A stretch of 64,000 nucleotides of DNA, from NCBI GenBank assembly GCA_023052935.1, contig CM041297.1:86299021-86363020 (forward strand), given 5' to 3'. Origin of the DNA: Piezodorus guildinii (lineage: Eukaryota; Arthropoda; Insecta; Hemiptera; Pentatomidae). This document shows, piece after piece, positions 32,947 through 44,504 of the stretch; within the stretch, counting starts at the first letter, position 1, and the number at the start of each line of letters is the position of its first letter. The notes beneath the pieces are model-generated. The model was not told where the DNA came from, did no database searches, and saw only the letters and a program-made list of their open reading frames with translations. The position numbers were made by a program, and so were the translations under genes.

Positions 32947-33202
32947 TTAACTTCCATAAATATAAACTGAAAAATCGAAGCCTTTGTTCCTCTGAGACTT
33001 GAAGTGGAAGGTGACGTTCTTGTATCCAACTCCACCCCTCAGGATAGAGGCGAATCCACCTTCCCCGACACGTTTTTGGTCGAGGATTTCAATATAGGAG
33101 ATGGTCCCGTTTGGACGTTGATATTTTGCAGGAAACTCTATGTCTTGAGTCACTTTCCTCATGAAACTACTGGACTTCTTGACTCGGGTGAAGTAAAGTA
33201 AC
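32947..33202 (-). CDS. MBF2 domain terminal exon (gene 3)
   Basis: A minus-strand acceptor TTTAATTCACAG|G opens 85 codons with stop at 32947. This is the clearest MBF2 sequence in the window: LLYFTRVKKSSSFMRKVTQD, then IEFP, NGTISYIEI, GEGGFASILRGGVGYKNVTF, HFKSQRNKGFDFSVYIYGS. Two sequons are present (NGT, NVT). No ATG fits as a natural start, so an upstream exon ending in phase 2 is required. The only candidate I found is 45476-45747 on the same strand, also phase 2. Together they would give 175 residues. MBF2-family proteins are often secreted, which suits a signal-peptide exon. Confidence 0.85.
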
Positions 33203-33292
33203 CTGTGAATTAAAAAAATCTTTATAATAAATTCGATTGATGATTGGAAGATAAAACATCATTTTGTCAAAGCAAATTAAAAAAAAAGAAAG

Positions 33293-33295
<3 letters not shown>

Positions 33296-33331
<36 letters not shown>
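33296..33331. repeat. (TA)n microsatellite
   Basis: About 17 TA units close to the acceptor side of the gene 3 terminal exon. Confidence 0.95.
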
Positions 33332-33334
<3 letters not shown>

Positions 33335-33600
33335 GTTTCCAAAATAAAACATAACCTTATGTTTTTACAAAATGCTGATTACACAAAAAAAAACAATATT
33401 ATATATTGAAAGTTTAAGAGAAGCATATAAAAATCAATGAAAAAAATTTATATTCTCTATTAAAATGAATCATAATATTAATTTTCAACTATGACCACTG
33501 TTGATTTTTGTCACCGCTGTTTTTCGTGAAAATTGATTTACTTCATGTTACCCCTTAATGTTAATTATTTTTCCTTGTTTTTTTTTTTAGGGGGATTTTC

Positions 33601-33829
33601 GGTGGCGAGACTATGTAAGCCCTTAGCAGCGTGGTGTAATCTGCTGGGAGAATACACTCACGTTTTACGATGAATTATTTATGTGAGTGGCCACCAGTTG
33701 GCTGATGGGTCTCACATACACAGGGGACAGGCTGTGAGCAACCCCATTAAATTAACTGTTTGGGGGAATTCTAACCCACAACCTTTGGCATGGAAGAATA
33801 GTTCGCTAGCTACTCAGTCTGGGGCTTAC
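33601..33829 (-). mobile_element. SINE family B (minus)
   Basis: It begins GGTGGCGAGACTATGTAAGC and contains GTGAGTGGCCACCAGTTGGC, TGATGGGTCTCACATAC and a B-box region (GAATTCTAACCCACAACC on the plus strand). It ends near CTCAGTCTGGGGCTTACC. It matches the intact copy at 43589-43882 over its length. Confidence 0.8.
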
Positions 33830-34292
33830 CAATGTTAATTGTTTCAGATAGGAAAATGCTTAAAATTCGACATAAAATGCTTACTAGTTTTATTCTGACA
33901 GCAGTTAAAACTACTAACAAATAACTAAAAAAGCTTACTTTTTAATATTCTTTATTTCATTAAGCGTATGATTGGATCAAATTCATTACCATACTAAATG
34001 AAAGCTTAGTGCAATTTCTAAAACCGCGATTATATATACCATGATATATCTGAATCCCTTGGACATAAAGAGCTTCGGGAGCTTATTCTCTTATCTATCG
34101 ATTTGTTATAGTCTAATTGTGAATAAAGACGTTGATTTATATAAGGTGCTACATCCATTCTAGTAAATTCTACAACGAGCGCGAAAATATCTATATTATT
34201 AAACCAACTAATTTCATTATTTTTACATTAAAATCTAGAATTATTTTTTTACTAGATTATATAATTTATATTTACTATAGCACTATTTTAAA

Positions 34293-34423
34293 GTTATGGA
34301 ATGAAATGTTTTAGTAGATTAGGAACGAACCTAAGTGTATAAAATAATATAAATGCGATTATTTTCTATTATTTTATACACTTAGTTCTGTTCATAATCT
34401 ACTAAAACATTTCATTCCATAAC
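34293..34423. mobile_element. Small hairpin (foldback) element, 131 bp
   Basis: GTTATGGAATGAAATGTTTT AGTAGATTA at the left is the reverse complement of TAATCTACTAAAACATTTCA TTCCATAAC at the right. The stem continues through CTAAGTGTATAAAATAAT and ATTATTTTATACACTTAG. The stem is about 54 bp with a few mismatches and the loop about 20 nt. Confidence 0.85.
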
Positions 34424-34530
34424 CATTTTTAAAAGACTTGAATGTTCATTAGCTGTGATAATTCCCATACATAAAAAAGGCAGCCAGGCTGAATGCTCCA
34501 ACTACAGACCTATATGCCTGTCTCCAGTGG

Positions 34531-34761
34531 TTGGTTGGTTGTTATATTTTATTGGCACAAAACATCTCGGTCATCAGTGCCAGACACTCATTTTTAGAAA
34601 CTAATTTAAGGTTTAATAATGAACAATTGTTTTACTAAAAAACAAATAACAAATAGTTGAGAAAAAAAACAATTAACTATAAGAATAATCACTAGTAAGA
34701 AAAAATGTAACAGCATTAGCAAAATTTAACTTGATATATGTTTAATCAGGTTAAATTTAAA

Positions 34762-34812
<51 letters not shown>

Positions 34813-34822
34813 AATTATATAT

Positions 34823-34854
<32 letters not shown>

Positions 34855-35489
34855 AATTAAGTTAAAAATTAATTAATTAATTTAGAAAATAAAATAATAA
34901 TAATTATAATAATTTTAAAAATAATAGTAAAATACAATTTTCAAATCTGCTTGTAAAAGTCCATTTCCGTAAGAAAGCACATCAATTCGTCAATTCTATT
35001 TATATCGTGCCCCAAAGCAACCGCGACATTGAGTGGTATTCCCCTTTGGTTCAATTTCCCTGTGTAGAAGGGGCATTCCTCGAAAATGTGAGTAACTGTC
35101 AGGGCTCCCCCACAATGCTGACATCTTGGGGGCAAATCCTTAGATATTAAGTGCCCATGGGTTAATCTTGTATGTCCGATTCTCAGGCGGGCCAGGACCA
35201 CCTCCTCTCTGCGGTTGATGCGATTTGAGGTTTTCCAAGACTTTGGCTCACTCTTAATCGCTTTCAGCTTGCTTGGATAGCTGTTTTTCCATGTTTCATC
35301 CCATTTTTTAAAAACACTTTCAATTAGAGGGCGCGCTAGTTCTGATGGTGTTAACAGTGCTTTACCACGACCAGGGAGAGTGAGAGCCTCTTTGGCTGCC
35401 TTATCTGCCATTTCATTTCCCATTATCCCCATATGGCCCGGTATCCAGACATAATGAATTATTTTTCCGTCTTCAGTGGTATACAAGTT
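34531..35489 (-). mobile_element. I/R1-like LINE 3' fragment with RNase H domain
   Basis: The minus-strand frame 34941-35486 encodes the end of an RNase H domain (HYVWIPGHMGIMGNEMADKA, with the conserved His and Asp). A C-terminal zinc-binding CQHCGGALTVTHIFEEC (CX2CX7HX4C) follows, characteristic of the I and R1 groups. The 3' UTR contains A-rich and (TA)n tracts (34767-34855), and the element ends in a short CAAC repeat (TTGGTTGGTTG at 34531 on the plus strand). A perfect 13-bp duplication CTGTCTCCAGTGG flanks it (34518-34530 and 35490-35502), placing it inside the RT of the host LINE. Confidence 0.85.
34767..34855. repeat. Poly(A) and (TA)n tract
   Basis: A run of about 44 A followed by interrupted TA repeats, inside the 3' UTR region of the I/R1-like element. 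Confidence 0.95.
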
Positions 35490-36769
35490 CTGTCTCCAGT
35501 GGTATACAAGTTGTATAATAGACTGAAACCTCTAGTTGAGCCGTTTATAGGAGAGGAGCAAGCTGGATTCAGACCAGGACGTCAGACGCAGGACCATATA
35601 TTCACCCTTAGGAATATTATGCAAAAATCATGGGATCATGATAAAAATTTTTACCTTGCCTTCCTAGACCTTCAAGGTGCATTTGACTCGGTCCCAAGAA
35701 ACGAAATATGGGAAGCACTAAGAACAAAGAATGTTCCAAGAAGCCTGGTGGAAGCTATAAAATTCATATACCAAGATCCAAAGGGTATAGTGCGACTGAA
35801 TGGGCAGGAATCTGACCATTTTAGCATAGCTAGAGGGGTTAAACAAGGGTATAGCTTAAGCCCATTGCTATTTACATTATATATGGATGAAATAGCTGCA
35901 ATCTGCAAAAGGCGAATAGAAAGGACTTTCCTAGGGCGAAGGAATCTGTTTCCAGTCTTTATACAGCTTCTCCTGTATACGGGCGATATTGTCCTGATTG
36001 CAGATTCTGTAGAGAAATTGCAGCAAGCAGTTGACGAATGGAATGAAGAGCTCCGCAGGAAGGGCATGATCACCAGTACCAGCAAGAGTAAGATCTTCCA
36101 GGTTGGAAGGATACAGATTTCACCTACCTCGGTACTTTTATGCATAGATCTGGGAAAGTAGACTTAGAAATAGTAAACAGGATAAGCAAGGCCAACGCTG
36201 TATACTACCAGATCTGCAATACAGTGATCGGGAAGAGAGAAGTCAGCAGAAATGTGAAACTGCACATCTTTAAGGCGGTGTACCTTCCTATACTCCTTTA
36301 TGGTGCAGAAAGCTGGGTGATGACTAGCAGACTGGAGAGCAAAGTCATTGCTGCGGAGATGAGATTTCTCCGTAGAATCGCAGGGAGAACAAGACGGGAC
36401 TGCATCCGCAATGATAGGATCAGAGAGGAGTTAGGAGTTCCCTCAATGAAGGATGTCCTGGAAACTCGGCAGCTTAAGTGGTTTGGAAAGTTGTCCGGAT
36501 GGAGGGACACAGAGATCCATTGAAAACCATGGACTATATTCCCATTGGTAAAAGACCCCGTGGCCGACCAAGAATGTCGTATGTCCTGGAGTACGTAGAC
36601 CGTGTATGCAAGAAATGAAATAAAAATATTCGCCAAGCCAGAAATCTAGCATACAACCGGGAACATTGGCAATCCTGGCTAAACGCTCCCCTACGCTGAA
36701 AGGCACTACAGGGTGATTCAAAAGAAGAAGAAAAAGAAGAATGCTCATTAGATAAAACCAAAAGGGCGA

Positions 36770-36880
36770 TTTAGATAAAAGTAAATTATGAAAACACAAA
36801 TATGTCAAAATATCAATTTCGTAAAAAATGTCATTTAGTACCTTTTGGAAATCAATTATACCTGATAATTAAAGGTAGCT
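36770..36880 (-). mobile_element. Family F end fragment
   Basis: Its reverse complement reads AATTGATTTCCAAAAGGTAC TAAATGACATTTTTTACGAA ATTGATA, which matches the left end of the family F copy at 60853. Confidence 0.65.
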
Positions 36881-36959
36881 CCAAAAGAATAGAATTCCAA
36901 TAACTTAAGCCTGCCTATGTGACTTTGGTTTCATAATTAAACATCAAGCATCAGTTTCA

Positions 36960-37165
36960 GATACCTATGCTTCAGAAAGTTCAGGCGTGGAGCAACTCAA
37001 GACCAGCCTGAAGCTCAGACACTAAAAGTGGATACTGAAAAAGAGTGATCTCGGTCTAACCGCCTCATCGTTTGGTCTCGAAAAAAGGCGAATCACTATT
37101 CAATCAATCAATGAACCGAAGATCATTGATTGATTGATGGGTTGTAAAGGTACAAGTTTTTTTAA
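36960..37165 (+). mobile_element. SINE family A, decayed copy
   Basis: ACTAAAAGTGGATACTGAAA, TCTAACCGCCTCATCG and TGATGGGTTGTAAAGGTACA followed by AG(T)7 match the body and tail of family A. The tRNA head is not recognisable, and the piece contains a CAATCAATCAATGA...TCATTGATTGATTG hairpin. Confidence 0.5.
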
Positions 37166-37811
37166 ACATGGATAAGTCTGTAAGATGGAGGTTTTAGATG
37201 GATATGACTTTTGGAGGGGTTATACTTAATGAAACGTTTTTTCATCTTTGAAAACCCGCGCTATGGGTGTGAAATTTAGATTGTAATTTGACGACAGTTT
37301 CCTAATTAGAAATAGAAATACTTTTTGCTATATGATATTTGTCAATACCGTAGGATATAAGAATATAGCTTTGGTACATACGGATTATGAACTAAATTGC
37401 TTTGAACGAATTAATCAATCACGTTTGAAACACCTATTTTCTCATAACTTAGTTTATTTAGAATAATCATTAATTATTAATTTGAAAAATTATAGATGGA
37501 GAATATACGAAACATTCTGAGATATATTGAAAAAAACAAAGCCTGTAGTGGTATGGACATTTGAAAAGAATGCCGCAGGAAAAATAACTAGATAAGTCTA
37601 AATGTGGAAAATTAAGGGAATAAGCAGACGAATACCAAGAAAGACCATATATGAAGAAGTGGAGGAGTCCATGATGGGTCATGGTTTACCGGGAGAATAT
37701 ACCTTAGAGTGGACATTATAAAAAGAAGCCATACAAACATAGATTAAAGAAACCCATTTTAGTAAAAACTTCTTATAACAAAAACAAAAAAAAAAAATTA
37801 AAATTCAGGGA
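37166..37811. other. Intergenic/intronic, no feature seen
   Basis: Only chance short open frames. Confidence 0.45.
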
Positions 37812-39934
37812 GTCATAGGAACTGCCGACAGAAACAAAAACTTTTTTTCAAATTCTCGATTTGCGCTTTAAATTTGTCGGAATGAAGAGTTAAAGTAGAT
37901 TATGTTGAGAATGCATGTTTTTTTAAAATTATTGTTTCATTTAATTGTAAAACATCATTACCCTGTAGAGATATGCTATCTTGAAGTATGTCATCGTTAT
38001 ATGTATGTGACTGTAGACTGTGTGTGTAGGTTGGTAGGTTGTGGTGTAGTTGAATTTTTTTTATGCACCTACGGTACTAAAACATAAACTTTCAGATCTA
38101 ATAAATATTATTTAAATTAATTTTAACTCTAATCAGTGTGGTAAGAAGAGGAAATTACTTGCAATGATTATATAGGATTTGGTTTCAAAAATTATGATCC
38201 TGAGAAAAAGAGAAAAAAATACAGGAAATGAACACAGCAGATACTTTTTGTAATATATATTTTGTTTAAACATGACAAGAATAATATATTTAAATTTTTT
38301 TAGATTAACATTTGAATGAATTTTCGGCTCACCCCGTTAAAAGCATAAAATAAGATAATAAAACGGAAGTTAATTACTTGGTTACTATCGCTAACTTTAC
38401 AGAGATAATAAAAGAATAGATAAAAAATAATAGCCCATAAAGTGCTGAGCTCTAACGATTTCTAAATATAGACAAAAATAGTCTTTTTACGGCATTAAAA
38501 CTGCAATGGAAGCTTGGATAGAATGGTTGATGTATACGGCTGAAAATATAATACTTTTAAGGATTCAATTTTATTCATTGTGTAGATGTTGTATTAATTT
38601 CTGTTTTGCTTAAATTAAATTAATAATAAACTACAGAAAATATGGGACTTGCCACACAAATATACTCATCACGGATTCCCTGTCAATATCATATAAGTGA
38701 AAATTAATTCTGTTATAAAAAATTCATTGCATTTAACGGAATCGAAGATTTTTTTTTAAATATGAATATTTATTCAGTTTCAGTGTATTTTTATAAAATA
38801 TTTTATATCAAAAATATTATTTTGTTGATTCCACCGAGATATCTCCATACTAATCAGTAGGTTTATCATAGATTAAACTTATATCAGGCAGATAAATAGC
38901 ATTTATACTTCGTGTGATAAAAAGATTTTGGCGTATTTTATTGGGAGGGATATAAGCTCCATGGATTTAGATATTGATTGTCAATGCATTCAGATTTAAA
39001 AAGTGAAGCAGAACAAGTTATTCTATTCCCTTGAGCAATACATTATATTTCAAGTTATTTTTAAAGTGAAAACTTCTTTAGGCGCGTTATGCGTTTTTTG
39101 ACATTGGTAAAAGCTTTGATTTCGTAACCATGCCAACGTCACCAACATGCTCTAGACTTGCGCATGCGCTCTGTGTAAACATTTCTATTAGATATAGGAA
39201 TGATATCAATTTCCTTTAACAATATCGATAACGGTGTAATATCGGCCATAAAATATCGATATATAAAATCATTTATCAAAGTATTTAATTAAATTAAAAT
39301 CAGTTGTAGATGAATGAGTTAAGCATAGTAGATAAACTATGTCTTAGAACTTACCTCTTATTGTATATAAAGTTAATATAATGAATAACTTAATTCTCTT
39401 TATTCTAAAATATCAATATTTTTAAATATTATTACCACCTTACTTTGCATAAAAACATTTCAACATACGAAGAAAAATCATGATGATCATACCGTCAATA
39501 CATTTAAAATTTAAATTCATTTTAATGATATCGATTTCAATCAAGCAAAATGTATATTTATTACTAATTTGTTTTTTGTTTACTTGGGAGAGAAAGAGGT
39601 TATCTTTGTGAAACAGCTATAAAGCTTATTCCTAAATGTCTGAATTTCCTTATTCCTTATCATGAGTTTATAGAAATCGTAGGTCTATCAAAAAATGCCA
39701 TGTGTACGACCAACTTACACACACAGTCTACAGTTACATACATATTACGATGACATACTTCAAGATAGTATATCTCTACAGGGTAAGGATGTTTTACAAT
39801 TAAATAAAACAATAACTAAAAAAAACATGCATTCTCAACATAATCTACTTTAACTCTTCATTCCGACAAATTTAAAGCGCAAATCCAAAATTTGAAAAAA
39901 GTTTTCATTTTTATCAGCAGTCCCTATGACTTTT
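37812..39934. mobile_element. Non-autonomous DNA transposon with about 280-bp terminal inverted repeats
   Basis: The left arm (about 37812-38092) and right arm (about 39655-39934) are inverted copies of each other. Shared blocks include AGTCATAGGAACTGC / GCAGTCCCTATGACT at the ends, TTGCGCTTTAAATTTGTCGG, AGTTAAAGTAGATTATGTTG, TACCCTGTAGAGATATGCTA and ACACACAGTCTACAGTTACA (right-arm orientation). The arms differ at scattered positions, so it is not recent. The 1.5-kb interior has no transposase frame. The superfamily is not determined, and no clear target-site duplication was read. Confidence 0.7.
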
Positions 39935-40179
39935 TTTATAAACTATTTATATATTTGTACATTATTTATATTTTTAGTTTTTTAATAACAAGTTCAATAC
40001 GAAATATAGCTGTTGATATAAGTAAGATTGCGTGCTTAATTTTAGTGATTAAGTGCTAATTTTTTTAAGTTATATTTTATTGAATTTCACAACTGTATAT
40101 AACATAAATAAGACAATTAAAAGTGTTGGATTACAATAAAAGGCGTGAAAAGCCTTTTAAGAAACAACCCAGCTGTAGA

Positions 40180-41484
40180 ACTTCCAAATTGTTAATTTAC
40201 AAGACACTTCTAAAACCTATTTGGACCTATGGACTTGAACTTGTTTGTTTAACCTCCCTATATGCTGCTGTGGCAAATCGGACGATGCTACACTGGGAGT
40301 CCTAAATTTTGCATATTCAGGTGTAATTAGGATATGGATCTTTAACGAGTACCTGACATTGCACAGGCTCAGGACCAACTTTTAACATCTCCTCCGAAAG
40401 ACGGCATGACTAGAGATTTTTACTCTCTCTAAAAAAAATCTTAGGGTCACCTGCGCGTTTGAACCAGGGATCTTGGGCATAGGAGGCAGTTACGCTAACC
40501 ACCATGCTAAATTTAATCAATATCTACGAACTTGAACTGTAGGGGACAGCCGAAATGTCTAACATCAAACGTATCCATTGACCAATCCATTGAATCTGAA
40601 TTCCTCCAAGCAATAGTTAATGCTCCTTATTATGTCACCAACCATACCTTAAAGCACGACCTAATTATTTCAGTTCTACCAAATAGGATTTGTTATCAAG
40701 TCTTTAGGGTCATTTTTAATATAAATAAATAATTATTCCAGTTATTTTAGACCTCATCTGATTCAAATTCTCCATATTCCATAAGATGTTACTCATCATC
40801 CCGATACTCTAGCCCAAACCCTGTCCAGCTCCACACATCCTGAATTTTTGAAACGGCAGTAGTACCTATTAGTTGACAGTACCTATTGTAAACTTCTATA
40901 TTGGAGTTGTAGCACTGGCTTCATTCTCCACTAAAGTATAGCTTTTAAAACGTTCATTTCCTTTTGATCTTTTTACATATCTGTAGATTAAAGTAATATA
41001 TGTTCTTTATTGAAACGCTGTTATATTTTAATTTATTTTTAATTTTGATCAACCCAATATTTTTCAAGAACTGTTTTTATTTTATTTTATCATAAATATT
41101 TTTTAATTTTTTTTTTTTTTAAATATTTTTTATATATATGTTTGTGGATATTCGTGTGTGATATGAAGACTCGAATTAACCCATCTGTGTAATAAGTAAT
41201 TAATTCTGTTCCTTCTGTCTGTTAGCCAGACATGTTTTATATATTAAATTGTACAATTCTGTTATTCTTAGGGGACCCAGTCCCAGAATAGAAATTATTT
41301 TCTATTCTATTCTGTATTATATATATATATATATATGTATCCATTTCATTATTAGATTATTATTAATTTATTATTTAGTAGATATTGTATGAATGTTGTA
41401 ATTTATCACTATTATTAATGTCCTAATAAGGGAAAATCCTAATATTAATGAATAAAATTGTTGAATTAAAAAAAAAAAAAAATA
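40180..41484 (+). mobile_element. Jockey family A LINE, copy 3 (3' fragment), split by SINE D
   Basis: TTACAAGACACTTCTAAAAC CTATTTGGACCTATGGACTT matches the C-terminal coding of Jockey A copy 2 in the opposite orientation. After the SINE it resumes with TTGAACTGTAGGGGACAGCC. The 3' UTR is recognisable to 41484, including GAATGTTGTAATTTATCACT, ATTAATGTCCTAATAAG and a final AATAAAATTGTTGAATT(A)n. Confidence 0.7.
40242..40527 (-). mobile_element. SINE family D, copy 3
   Basis: It matches copy 2 over its length (GGACGATGCTACACTGGGAG, CCTAAATTTTGC, GATCTTTAACGAGTACCTGA, GCACAGGCTCAGGACC, CCTCCGAAAGACGGCATGAC). It is inserted in Jockey A copy 3 with an ACTTGAACT(T)G duplication on both sides (about 40233-40243 and 40530-40539). 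Confidence 0.8.
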
Positions 41485-41539
41485 GTGAACTAAAAGTTCT
41501 AGATTATAATTTACTTTTCTTTCTTTCATACTCTAAATT

Positions 41540-41608
<69 letters not shown>
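41540..41608. repeat. (TA)n microsatellite
   Basis: About 34 TA units. Confidence 0.97.
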
Positions 41609-41612
<4 letters not shown>

Positions 41613-42382
41613 CATTCCATTGATCTTAATTTTTCTCATTACGTATCTATTCCGCCTCATTTTTTTATTTTTATGTAAGTAGTTATATCTTTAGCGAATG
41701 ACGCAATAAATTGGCAATCGTCACCTGACCTTGTATGTTCCTTGACAGCAACTCAACGATTCTGCTATAACCGCGCTCTGTGTTGACATCCCTCGTCTAT
41801 GTTTCGTTAGCATAGTTATGAAGTGACTTACAACGTAAATACTGATCGTGTAATAAATAATGGCGGGAAAAACTTCTTTCAACGTTGCATTTTTTACATG
41901 AAATGAACATTATTTCAGATGTGAGTTTCGTGAAGAAATGTTAGAAAAAAATGTGAAACATGAAATTTCGCTGTGGGCCATGAATATAAAAAAAACAAAT
42001 CTGTTTGCAGCGAAATCGTGTGTAAATATTTTCTGAGTTAAAATTAATAATGAAACCAGTATTCTTTTTTTTTTTTTTTTTTTCTTTTTTTCTGTGTTCT
42101 AAATATTTGACGGAATACCATCATGGATTACAAAGACAGTATCTCACAGTATGTCGTGAGCGGACAATATCCAACTCTTATTCTTGTATCCGTTCATTCT
42201 TAGTCAGAAAGATGTATCTCTACTACCTAGGCCGAAACGTTGATAAGCATTTAACAGGAAATATAAAGTTACATACCTGAGACTACAGGGACCATCATTG
42301 TGATTTTATATATAGTCGACTACCTTTCAGCTCTTCTTATGTTTAATAAGAATATTTTACCATACATAGTTTTACCATACAG

Positions 42383-42384
<2 letters not shown>
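41609..42384. other. Non-coding stretch
   Basis: Nothing recognised. The T-run near 42064-42083 creates a poly-Phe frame that is not a gene. Confidence 0.5.

Positions 42385-42455
<71 letters not shown>
42382..42455. repeat. (CA)n(TA)n compound microsatellite
   Basis: About ten CA units followed by more than 25 TA units. Confidence 0.97.
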
Positions 42456-42457
<2 letters not shown>

Positions 42458-42844
42458 CACTTATATCTTATTTAAAGTATTACACTTATTTCCTTTCCAT
42501 GTCTTTACCTAACTTTATGTTATGTCGATTATATGTTTATAAAAATAGTTGGATACTTGTTTAATAAAAAAATGTAAAAGTCTGCGTTAAAATGCTAAAC
42601 TGTATTAAATTTGTTTTAGGGATAAATTGAATATTCGTTAATTTATGCTAATTTTAAATATTTTCAATAATGATCTTTTTTAGCTGACCAAGAAAAATGA
42701 TTCACCATTCCTCTTAAAATATGAATTCAGTTGTTTCAAAATAACGTGAAATAGGTCAGTATAGGAAAAGATATGGCGTTTTGAAATTTGCATACATAAT
42801 TAACAGATTATTATTTGGCTTAAAAGCAATGTCATGGTTTAAAT

Positions 42845-44038
42845 TTTTACTTTCCCTTACTTATATGTGAAATATATAGTGAGAGAAAGTATTGCGATCG
42901 TGAAAATTTGCTAACTCTCTCTCTTTCTTTCTTTCTTTTTTGTTTTTTACCAAACTACACGTTTTAGGGTTCCCTTAATCCGAATATCTAAGCCCTGCAA
43001 AAAGGTTTGTTTGTGTTTGGTGAGTCTTGCTAGAAAACTATAAATTGTACAGTATTGAAATTTCATATTTTGAAGTTTATGTGTAATATGCTCAAGCAAC
43101 ATTCTTATCAAAATGGAAGAACTAGAAGAGCCCCTTTATTTAGTTCAGTTTACAATTTTTTACGATTTTCTCAAAAGCAGAAGTGAAGATTTTGATTTAA
43201 TTCGCTTTATCCGTGTAAGATTCAATGGGCTTTAATATAATGAAGGTTTCATCCTGATTTAAGAAGTTCGAAAGGCCTCAAATTCCGAACTTGTTAAATT
43301 TTCTTCGTTTAAAGTACCTTTAATTTTGTAAATTCAAAAAAAAAAATGAATATATAATCTTTTTAGCATTGGTACCAGCTGAACGAATTTGGTATATAAC
43401 TAAAGGAGATAAGAACAAACGAATTTTATTTAGGGTATTTTTTCTCTAGAATACATGAATAGTAATATAGATTAATAATAAACCGTTATAAAGCTTATGA
43501 TCTAAGAAAAAAAATCCTATATACAAAGTTGAGGAATGTATGTAAACTGACGAATAGGGCATAAAATTAGGCGAGTGTTATTCTTAACTGGGGAGCCCGT
43601 GGGTGAGTGGCTAGCGCGCTAGTCTCTCATGCTACAGGTTCTGAGTTCGAATCCAAGTCCCGGCGGGGCTTTTATAAGGATTTAAAAAATTGTGGATTCA
43701 CTCACAACCTCTCCCCCGGGTATGTGAGACCCGTCAGCCAAAGGGTGGCCACTCACAAAATTAGTCGTAGGGAGTGATGACCCTACACTAAAAAAATTGC
43801 ATCGTGAAACGTGAGTGTAAACTCGCAAAAGCTTACACCGCGAGGCCCAGGGCCTACACGGCCTATCGCGCCACTGGAAGAAGTTATTCTTAACAATTTT
43901 ATGCCGTCATGTTTTTTAATCTAAAACATACGTTTTCAATAGGACCCTATATATTTCATTTAAGATTTTTCTTTTCTAACTTTTTTTAATATTTCTTAAA
44001 TGACTTTTAAAAAGTCCTGTTTCGCCTGCACCAGATTT
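42845..44038 (+). mobile_element. Family E element, complete copy with SINE B insertion
   Basis: The left end is TTTTTACTTTCCCTTACTTA TATGTGAAATAT. The right end is TTTTAAAAAGTCCTGTTTCG CCTGCACCAGATTTTT. Removing the SINE leaves about 890 bp, close to the 870 bp of the copy at 28838. Confidence 0.8.
43589..43882 (+). mobile_element. SINE family B, intact copy (reference)
   Basis: A 294-bp element with head GGGGAGCCCGTGGGTGAGTG GCTAGCGCGC (A box), B box AGTTCGAATCCAAG, a conserved GGGTATGTGAGACCCGTCAG block and the 3' end GGCCTACACGGCCTATCGCG CCACTGG. It is flanked by a perfect 12-bp duplication GTTATTCTTAAC (43577-43588 and 43883-43894). It has no poly(A) tail, which distinguishes it from family A. 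Confidence 0.9.
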
Positions 44039-44048
44039 TTAAATGGTT

Positions 44049-44495
44049 TTCACTTTTCTCACCTATATATGAAATAGGTTTCATTCTGATTGAAATAGTT
44101 TGACAAAGCTTAAATGCTGATATTTTAAATTTTTTAATTTTAAAGTAACTTTAATTTCGTAGATTCAAAAAATTAACCATTCCATGTTTTTAGCGAGGAT
44201 AAAGAACGTGTATATGTACAATTCGAACGACTTTGATATCCATCTAAAAGAGAAAATAGCTAATATTTTTTTTAGGTAATAAGAATAGTAATTTAGTCCT
44301 ATGAAGTTTTCCGTATGATAGCTAAACATTTGTGAAAAATGTTATCTTAGTTAGAAAGTTGTCGAAGGTAATGTGAAGTAAATATAGAGCATACACTTGG
44401 ATACAAGTATTGGATTTAACACTTATACTGCTATATTATTACATCCAAAACATGCGCTTCCAACGTAAATAAATACAATTTTTTTAAACATTTTT
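44049..44495 (+). mobile_element. Family E element, internally deleted copy
   Basis: CACTTTTCTCACCTATATAT GAAATAGG is a 5' end that jumps directly to TTTCATTCTGATTGAAATAG. It proceeds to CATCCAAAACATGCGCTTCC AACG and then meets the next copy. Confidence 0.6.
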
Positions 44496-44504
44496 AAACT
44501 CATT

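Larger units (their letters stand above)
34453..36740 (+). mobile_element. Non-LTR retrotransposon (5'-truncated), interrupted by an I/R1-like element
   Basis: RT coding starts at 34453 with LAVIIPIHKKG and NYRPICLSPV, breaks at 34530 and resumes at 35503 with VYKLYNRLKPL. It continues through GEEQAGFRPGRQTQDHIF, AFLDLQGAFDSVPR (motif A) and ARGVKQGYSLSPLLF to a motif C that reads LLYTGD in place of YADD (about 35974-35990). The C-terminal part (36140-36523) has LLYGAESWVMT and RRIAGRTRRDCIR. A frame change occurs near 36130. The altered catalytic box and frameshift show it is dead. The 12-bp duplication AATG(T/C)TCATTAG flanks it (34441-34452, 36741-36752). The clade is uncertain (RTE- or CR1-like). 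Confidence 0.8.

Noticed and set aside
37902..38087. 61-codon frame with Cys residues, resembling a small secreted peptide
   Set aside because: It lies inside the terminal inverted repeat of a DNA element, and the mirror copy at 39.7 kb does not keep the frame.
42050..42280. 76-codon frame with a Phe run
   Set aside because: Driven by a T-run, with no conserved features.
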